Assembly (NCBI RefSeq): GCF_900766305.1
Contig: NZ_CAAFUZ010000081.1
Coordinates: forward strand, 1-6,100
Origin: an uncultured Gemella sp.
GTDB taxonomy: Bacteria > Bacillota > Bacilli > Staphylococcales > Gemellaceae
Length of the DNA: 6,100 nucleotides
Direction of reading: 5' to 3'
The notes under the pieces are model-generated. The model saw only the letters and a program-made list of their open reading frames with translations, was not told where the DNA came from and did no database searches. Both the position numbers and the translations under genes were made by a program. This document shows positions 4,458 through 6,100 of this stretch, piece by piece. Position 1 is the stretch's first letter. Each line of letters opens with the position of its first letter.

Positions 4458-4515
4458 AATTAAATAACACTCCTACATAAGCTTCTCAATGCATATGTAG
4501 GAGTAGTGTTTAATT
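4458..4515. other. attP: Candidate phage attachment site (attP) with symmetric half-sites
   Basis: The 58-bp segment is an imperfect inverted repeat centred at 4486/4487. Outer arms AATTAAA/TTTAATT (4458-4464, 4509-4515) match fully, inner arms CTCCTACAT region (4469-4478 with 4495-4504) match 10 of 10, and the central 16 bp are half-symmetric. About 22 of 29 positions mirror. Serine-integrase attP sites are about 50 bp with imperfect symmetry round a short core. The centre contains TCAAT (4486-4490), which as I recall is also the core of TP901-1. Position between int and the lysis side also fits. The alternative is a second transcription terminator for int, but no T-run follows the arm. Confidence 0.5.
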
Positions 4516-4523
4516 ATAAATAT

Positions 4524-4560
4524 AAAAATAGCTTTCTTAAATTAAGGAGGCTATTTTTTA
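4524..4560 (+). terminator. Terminator between int and the convergent 158-aa gene
   Basis: A 15-bp stem (4524-4538 with 4544-4558, two G-T pairs) has loop AAATT and ends in T6 (4554-4559). It should stop rightward transcription from int. On the minus strand the two G-T pairs become A-C mismatches but TTTTTATATTT follows, so it may also serve the 158-aa gene, whose stop codon lies in its arm. If attP is at 4458-4515, int is separated from this terminator in the lysogen. Confidence 0.8.
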
Positions 4561-5034
4561 TCTTGTATTTCTTAAACAATCAAGAGTGAATTTATCTCCA
4601 TCTAATACAGCTTTATATTCACTCATATAGAATTGATAAGATCTATCTTCATCTTCTTCATAGTCTACTTGAAATACTAGTTTTTCGTATTCATCTTCCT
4701 CCATATTTCCTAAATGTGCTTTTAGTTCTTCTACTGAATAGCAACAAGTACAATCGTTTGGATTTTCTTCTGTCCAGTAAGTCACTGTTGCTCCTTCTTC
4801 TAATACTAACTCATTAACAACTACCATCATTTTATCATAATTTCTCATTTTAAGTTCCTCCGTGTATTTGATTAATTTTTTTGCTACTTGTAATGTCATA
4901 TTCTCTATTTTTCTTTTACTATTTCTGTAATCAGATATCAATGAATATGACACTCCAGAATCTTTTGCTATTTTGTAACTACTAATTTCACTATTTAATA
5001 GTTCTTCTATTTCTTTAATTAATTTATCAACCAT
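4558..5034 (-). CDS. HTH plus acidic C-terminal domain protein (158 aa), moron; anti-CRISPR candidate
   Basis: The N-terminal region (about 1-61) is an HTH: LNSEISSYKIAKDSGVSYSL gives the first helices, ISDYRNSKRKIENMT the recognition part, VAKKLIKYTEEL the last. It is slightly basic. Residues 62-158 form a second domain with about 24 acidic against 9 basic residues, a Cys cluster (DCTCCYS) near residue 95 and the runs MEEDEYEK and DYEEDEDR. I do not recognise this domain. The start ATG 5034 has AGAAGG 7 nt upstream. It has its own near-consensus promoter and is cut off from the lysis operon by a terminator, so it is a one-gene unit. HTH-fused anti-CRISPRs (AcrIIA1; staphylococcal AcrIIA13-15) and the location of acr genes between lysin and int in Listeria phages make anti-CRISPR a reasonable guess. 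A self-regulated lysogenic-conversion or toxin-antitoxin protein is the alternative. Confidence 0.8.
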   Translation of the reverse strand: MVDKLIKEIEELLNSEISSYKIAKDSGVSYSLISDYRNSKRKIENMTLQVAKKLIKYTEELKMRNYDKMMVVVNELVLEEGATVTYWTEENPNDCTCCYSVEELKAHLGNMEEDEYEKLVFQVDYEEDEDRSYQFYMSEYKAVLDGDKFTLDCLRNTR

Positions 5035-5091
5035 ATATAAACCTTCTTTCTTTAAGAGGTTTTATTTATTCCTCTATTAACTTACATTTAA

Positions 5092-5120
5092 AGTATATCA
5101 CTTAATCGATATATAGTCAA
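5092..5120 (-). promoter_or_regulatory. Promoter of the 158-aa HTH gene, with possible operator in the leader
   Basis: On the minus strand TTGACT (5120-5115), a 17-nt spacer and TATACT (5097-5092). The predicted start is about 5085, giving a leader of about 50 nt. In that leader AGAGG (5055-5059) and CCTCT (5071-5075) form an inverted repeat 11 bp apart, a possible binding site for the encoded HTH or a weak hairpin. Confidence 0.82.
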
Positions 5121-5150
5121 TAGATTTTTTGAAAAACTTTTTAAAAAAAC

Positions 5151-5186
5151 ATAAAAAAATAAGCCCCTACTTATTAAGTAAGGGCT
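5151..5186 (-). terminator. Terminator of the lysis operon
   Basis: On the minus strand AGCCCTTACTTA pairs with TAAGTAGGGGCT (5186-5162, one G-T pair) and is followed by TATTTTTTT (5160-5151 region). It lies about 100 bp after the endolysin stop and separates that operon from the promoter of the 158-aa gene. Confidence 0.88.
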
Positions 5187-5282
5187 CTAGAATTTGGATT
5201 ATATTAATGTAATATAATGTATTATATATTAACACTAATGTGAAGGTACTTTCATTTTAACATGACTTGATTTTAAAATCAA
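5187..5282. other. AT-rich intergenic tail after endolysin with palindromes
   Basis: No gene is visible. A perfect 9-bp inverted repeat with a 3-bp loop spans 5198-5218, and a perfect 16-bp palindrome TTGATTTTAAAATCAA (5267-5282) abuts the endolysin stop. GTGAA-N5-TTTCA at 5240-5254 resembles the repressor operator but is off by one base. These could be RNA processing or stability hairpins at the lysis mRNA end, or an alternative attachment region. Confidence 0.5.
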
Positions 5283-6014
5283 TTATTTTTCTCTCCACGT
5301 TCCGTAAGTATCTCCAGTTTCTAAATTCATAGATGCGACATAACGTCTTTCTCCACTATTAGAGATGTAAGATAACCATTCATAGCCTTCTGCATAGCAA
5401 AATTCCATATAGTTAAACTCTTCTCCATTTTCGTAAACTCCTACTACTTCTGAATTTAAAGATGGTGCATTTCTGATGTTAAGTTTGTCTACTCCTACAG
5501 TATATACACGTACTGTTGGTAAAGATTGTAAATCAGTATTTAATTTAACTTCTCCTGCTTCTGTATCATCTGTTGGGAAATAGAACCAACCTACAATACC
5601 GTTAAAATCACGTTCATTGTATCGTGCTGGTCCACCTACATATAAGCTATCTGCATTACCATCAATGTTTTGTTCGATAGTTTTCATAGTGTATCCATCA
5701 CTATCTCTTGTTACTACTCCAGTATGTCCGAACGGATGTCCATAAATATATGTAGTATCCATTACAAAAACTGCTCCTGCCCTAGGTTTACTGTCTAGGT
5801 TTCCAGCTTCATTATACTCAACTGTATATCCTAATGCAGCTGCACTATTTAATAAATCAATAGCGTTACCCCAAAGTGCTTTTCCAAAAAATAACACTGA
5901 TAGGTAGTTAGGTAAATCAACACATTGTGTTCCATAAGCTCCATCTTGGTCTACTCCGATACCTAAGTTTGCTATTCTTTCTGCTTCATTTACAATTTCA
6001 CTTGTTTTAACCAT
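5283..6014 (-). CDS. Phage endolysin, CHAP peptidase/amidase with SH3-type wall-binding domain
   Basis: The 243-aa protein cuts host peptidoglycan at the end of the lytic cycle. The CHAP domain fills about residues 5-146: nucleophile Cys31 in GAYGTQCVDLP, His97 in FGHTGVV, and Glu114/Asn116 in IEQNIDG as the likely third residue. NGIVGWFYFP closes the domain. After a linker (about 147-166), a bacterial SH3 domain spans about 167-240 (VDKLNIRNAPSLNSEVVG, EWLSYISNSGERRYV) and should bind the cell wall. There is no signal peptide, so export through the holin is expected. Whether the CHAP acts as an amidase or an endopeptidase cannot be told from sequence. The start ATG 6014 has GGAGG upstream within the preceding gene and shares its A with that gene's stop (TAATG), so the two are coupled. 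A terminator follows at 5186-5151. Confidence 0.93.
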   Translation of the reverse strand: MVKTSEIVNEAERIANLGIGVDQDGAYGTQCVDLPNYLSVLFFGKALWGNAIDLLNSAAALGYTVEYNEAGNLDSKPRAGAVFVMDTTYIYGHPFGHTGVVTRDSDGYTMKTIEQNIDGNADSLYVGGPARYNERDFNGIVGWFYFPTDDTEAGEVKLNTDLQSLPTVRVYTVGVDKLNIRNAPSLNSEVVGVYENGEEFNYMEFCYAEGYEWLSYISNSGERRYVASMNLETGDTYGTWREK

Positions 6015-6100
6015 TATTTATCCTCCGTTTTGTTTTCGTTATTTTTTCCTACAGTTTGTCTGTAAGATTGGTGAACCCCAACTGCACTAAAACCTAAAGC
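6014..6100 (-). CDS. Partial gene upstream of endolysin, probable holin (C-terminus)
   Basis: The last 28 codons are visible (ALGFSAVGVHQSYRQTVG then a charged tail KNNENKTEDK); the rest lies beyond the right edge. The hydrophobic start running into a highly polar, charged tail is what holin C-termini look like, and the place directly before the endolysin is the usual holin position. Its TAA overlaps the endolysin ATG by one base, and its final codons carry the endolysin SD. No transmembrane segment can be confirmed from the visible part, so the call rests mainly on position. Confidence 0.6.
   Translation of the reverse strand, partial: ALGFSAVGVHQSYRQTVGKNNENKTEDK

Noticed and set aside
1..6100. 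CRISPR array, tRNA, rRNA or insertion sequence
   Set aside because: No regularly spaced repeats, no tRNA-like cloverleaf and no transposase were seen. The only recombinase is the serine integrase, which fits the phage module.

Overview
The window is the lysogeny and control region of a temperate tailed phage of a low-GC Bacillota host. The base composition is very AT-rich (roughly 70 percent by eye), the Shine-Dalgarno sites are AGGAGG-type and several promoters are near-consensus sigma-A sites. The protein styles recall Streptococcus/Gemella-like hosts, but I cannot fix the genus. Read on the minus strand the order is canonical for a temperate siphovirus: probable holin end, CHAP/SH3 endolysin, attachment region, integrase (opposite strand), CI-type repressor (opposite strand), Cro-like gene, then an early operon that leaves the window inside a probable dUTPase.

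Region by region: 1-431 (minus) holds three packed early genes: the dUTPase-like start, a 64-aa membrane protein and a 47-aa protein. 488-736 (plus) is an 82-aa unknown gene with its own extended -10 promoter and its own terminator. 733-1144 (minus) holds a 68-aa protein and a 75-aa XRE regulator. 1264-1536 (plus) is a second self-contained 90-aa unknown gene with a near-consensus promoter. 1523-1902 (minus) holds a 44-aa membrane peptide and the Cro-like protein. 1903-2067 is a divergent control region with two promoters and GTGAA-N5-TTCAC operators; a further perfect copy lies downstream of cro. 2068-2682 (plus) is an S24-type CI repressor. 2683-3020 has no convincing protein gene but holds a leftward promoter and terminator bracketing about 250 nt (candidate small RNA) and a rightward terminator-like hairpin just before int. 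3021-4445 (plus) is a large serine integrase. 4446-4557 holds a 58-bp near-symmetric inverted repeat (best attP candidate) and a terminator. 4558-5034 (minus) is a 158-aa HTH plus acidic-domain protein with its own promoter. 5151-6100 (minus) is the lysis cassette and its terminator.

The CI repressor probably holds both divergent promoters off, leaving cro and the early operon silent in the lysogen. The serine integrase would act at the attachment site between int and the lysis cassette. Three genes (82 aa, 90 aa and 158 aa) are independent transcription units set against or outside the phage programme, which is the hallmark of morons. The 158-aa gene occupies the spot between lysis genes and integrase that in Listeria phages holds anti-CRISPR genes, and it has an HTH plus a strongly acidic domain. 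Because lysis genes and integrase are adjacent here, the sequence represents the joined (unintegrated or circularly assembled) phage form, not a lysogen.
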